15,519 nucleotides of DNA from DATEVL01 sp035281845 (GTDB taxonomy: Bacteria; Chloroflexota; Anaerolineae; Anaerolineales; E44-bin32). Every line of letters starts with the position of its first letter. The first letter of the stretch is position 1. A program made the position numbers and the translations under genes. Positions 14,410-15,519 of this stretch are shown in pieces. The stretch covers positions 1 through 15,519 of the forward strand of contig DATEVL010000006.1 in assembly GCA_035281845.1 (NCBI GenBank), given 5' to 3'. The notes below the pieces were generated by a model that was given only the letters and a program-made list of their open reading frames with translations, was not told the origin of the DNA and searched no databases.

Positions 14410-14461
14410 GTAGCCGCACGCTTCAGCCTGCGTGAAGGCGCAGCCTAAAGGCTGCGGCTAC
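14410..14461. repeat. REPIN-like inverted pair of REP units
   Basis: The 52-bp element begins GTAGCCGCA and ends TGCGGCTAC, exact inverted repeats. Inside are two core units: GCTTCAGCCTGCG in one orientation and CAGCCTAAAGGCTGCG in the other. This compact doublet matches the REP pair at 10264-10416. It lies in the 114-bp gap between the E1 gene and mutS2. Confidence 0.8.
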
Positions 14462-14478
14462 GTCCCTGGCCAGTGCTT

Positions 14479-15471
14479 TTAGAACGCAAGCAACTCCTGG
14501 ATGACTTCCCCGATCGTCTCTGCGTTCGGCAGGATCTCGGCCATCAGGTCGGCGCTGTAGGGGGTCGGGCAGTCGGGTGTCGCCAGGCGGCGAGGCGGAG
14601 CGTCGAGGGCGGTGAAAGCCTCGGCGGCGACCACGGCCAGGATCTCCCCGGCGAATCCGCCGGTGATCGTGTCCTCGTGCACCACCAGGCATCGGCTGGT
14701 CTTGCGCACCGAAGCCAGCACCGTGTCTACATCCCACGGCACGATGGTCCGCAGATCAATCACCTCGACCTGTCCGCCGAAACGCTCGGCGGCTTCGAGG
14801 GCAGGGAAGACCATCGCCCCCCAGGTCACAAGCGTTAACGCCGACCCCTCGGCTACCACCGCCGCGCGCCCGAAGGGGAGGATGTAGTCTTCCCCGGGGT
14901 CCGGCCGGCGAGCCACAGCGACGTCGAGCAGCGCCCGATGCTCAAAGAACATCACCGGATCTTCGCCGCGCAGCGCAGCCCGCAGCAGACCGGCGGCGTC
15001 GGCGGCATTGGAGGGGAAGGCCACGCGCCAGCCGAGGGTGTGGGCGAACACGGCTTCGCCCGTGACCGAGTGCCAGGGGTCGCCAATCTTCTTGCCGTGG
15101 CCGACCGGGATGCGCACGACCATCGGTGCGGCGAATTTCCCGGCCGTTCGCCAGCGCAGCGTGCCGCAGTCGTTGATCGATTCCGTCGCCGGATCGGCAT
15201 ACTTGCGAAATTGGATTTCGGGAACAGGAAGCAGGCCGGCCAGGGCCATGCCGACGGCTCGCCCGAGAATGCCCTCCTCGGAGAGCGAAGTGTCGAAGAC
15301 GCGGCCCGCCCCGAATTTCGCCTGCAGGCCGGCCGTGGCCCCGTGAACACCGCCCTTCACCCCGACATCCTCGCCAAAGACGACGGCGCGGGGGTTGGCC
15401 GCGAGTTCTTCGTCCAGAACCGCGCGCACGGCTTCGATCAGATTCAGCCGCTTGCCGGCTTCGCCAGGCAT
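14479..15471 (-). CDS. 2-oxo acid dehydrogenase E1 component, beta-type (transketolase-like)
   Basis: This is the thiamin-diphosphate-dependent decarboxylase part of a pyruvate or branched-chain 2-oxo acid dehydrogenase complex. Landmarks in the 330 residues are VFGEDVG (31-37), FDTSLSEEGILGRAVGMA (59-76, with Glu65/66), EIQFRKYADPATESIND (85-101), WHSVTGEA (133-140), FPSNAADAAGLLRAAL (152-167), and in the C-terminal transketolase domain VTWGAMVFPALEAAE, VEVIDLRTIVPWD and VVHEDTITGGFAGEI. The KYADPATES and GDPWHSVTGEA segments resemble the subfamily often fused to an alpha half. ATG 15471 gives a normal E1-beta N-terminus but has only a crowded AGGGG upstream. The frame stays open to the window edge, so the true protein could be longer. 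Substrate (pyruvate, branched-chain or other) cannot be told. Confidence 0.85.
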   Translation of the reverse strand: MPGEAGKRLNLIEAVRAVLDEELAANPRAVVFGEDVGVKGGVHGATAGLQAKFGAGRVFDTSLSEEGILGRAVGMALAGLLPVPEIQFRKYADPATESINDCGTLRWRTAGKFAAPMVVRIPVGHGKKIGDPWHSVTGEAVFAHTLGWRVAFPSNAADAAGLLRAALRGEDPVMFFEHRALLDVAVARRPDPGEDYILPFGRAAVVAEGSALTLVTWGAMVFPALEAAERFGGQVEVIDLRTIVPWDVDTVLASVRKTSRCLVVHEDTITGGFAGEILAVVAAEAFTALDAPPRRLATPDCPTPYSADLMAEILPNAETIGEVIQELLAF

Positions 15472-15519
15472 GCCCCTGGAGTCGACTGGGCGGGCAGGAT
15501 CGCGGCGCCCAAGCCGCTC

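Overview
This is a GC-rich bacterial window dominated by a [NiFe]-hydrogenase maturation (hyp) operon on the minus strand. No 16S gene or other lineage marker is present. The dispersed palindromic repeats, the heptanucleotide repeats and the style of the small hydrophobic proteins remind me of Chloroflexota (Anaerolineae-like) genomes. That placement is an inference from memory and is weak.

Left edge (1-838, plus strand): the last codons of an unidentified gene overlap, in an ATGA arrangement, the start of a CooC-type nickel-insertion ATPase. This operon runs in from outside the window and converges on the hyp operon.

Main block (899-9937, all minus strand; read right to left in transcription order): hypA, hypB, a possible 19-codon leader ORF, hypF, hypC, hypD, about 460 bp of repeat-derived DNA, hypE, then two paralogous FAD-dependent oxidoreductases of the geranylgeranyl-reductase/FixC-like superfamily. 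HypF and HypE make the cyanide ligand. HypC and HypD assemble and carry the Fe(CN)2CO unit. HypA and HypB insert nickel. No hydrogenase structural subunit and no maturation endopeptidase is in the window, so the client enzyme lies elsewhere. The two terminal flavoproteins are the least expected members of the operon. CooC next door suggests that a Ni-containing CO dehydrogenase may be encoded just beyond the left edge.

Right block (9938-15519): a 526-bp repeat-rich spacer is followed by tag (3-methyladenine DNA glycosylase I), a two-helix membrane protein, a divergent small hydrophobic protein on the plus strand, a perfect palindrome that probably acts as a bidirectional terminator, mutS2 (with a C-terminal Smr domain), and the beta-type E1 component of a 2-oxo acid dehydrogenase. 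The E1 frame is open to the right edge. These look like ordinary chromosomal housekeeping genes separated by REP-like and heptameric repeats.

Structure not explained by the genes includes: a perfect 15-bp inverted repeat inside the last codons of hypC; an in-frame 42-bp tandem duplication between hypB and hypF; a repeat that supplies the start region of hypE, with a decayed copy about 285 bp upstream of it; and a MITE-like element with a 17-bp internal inverted repeat between hypD and hypE.
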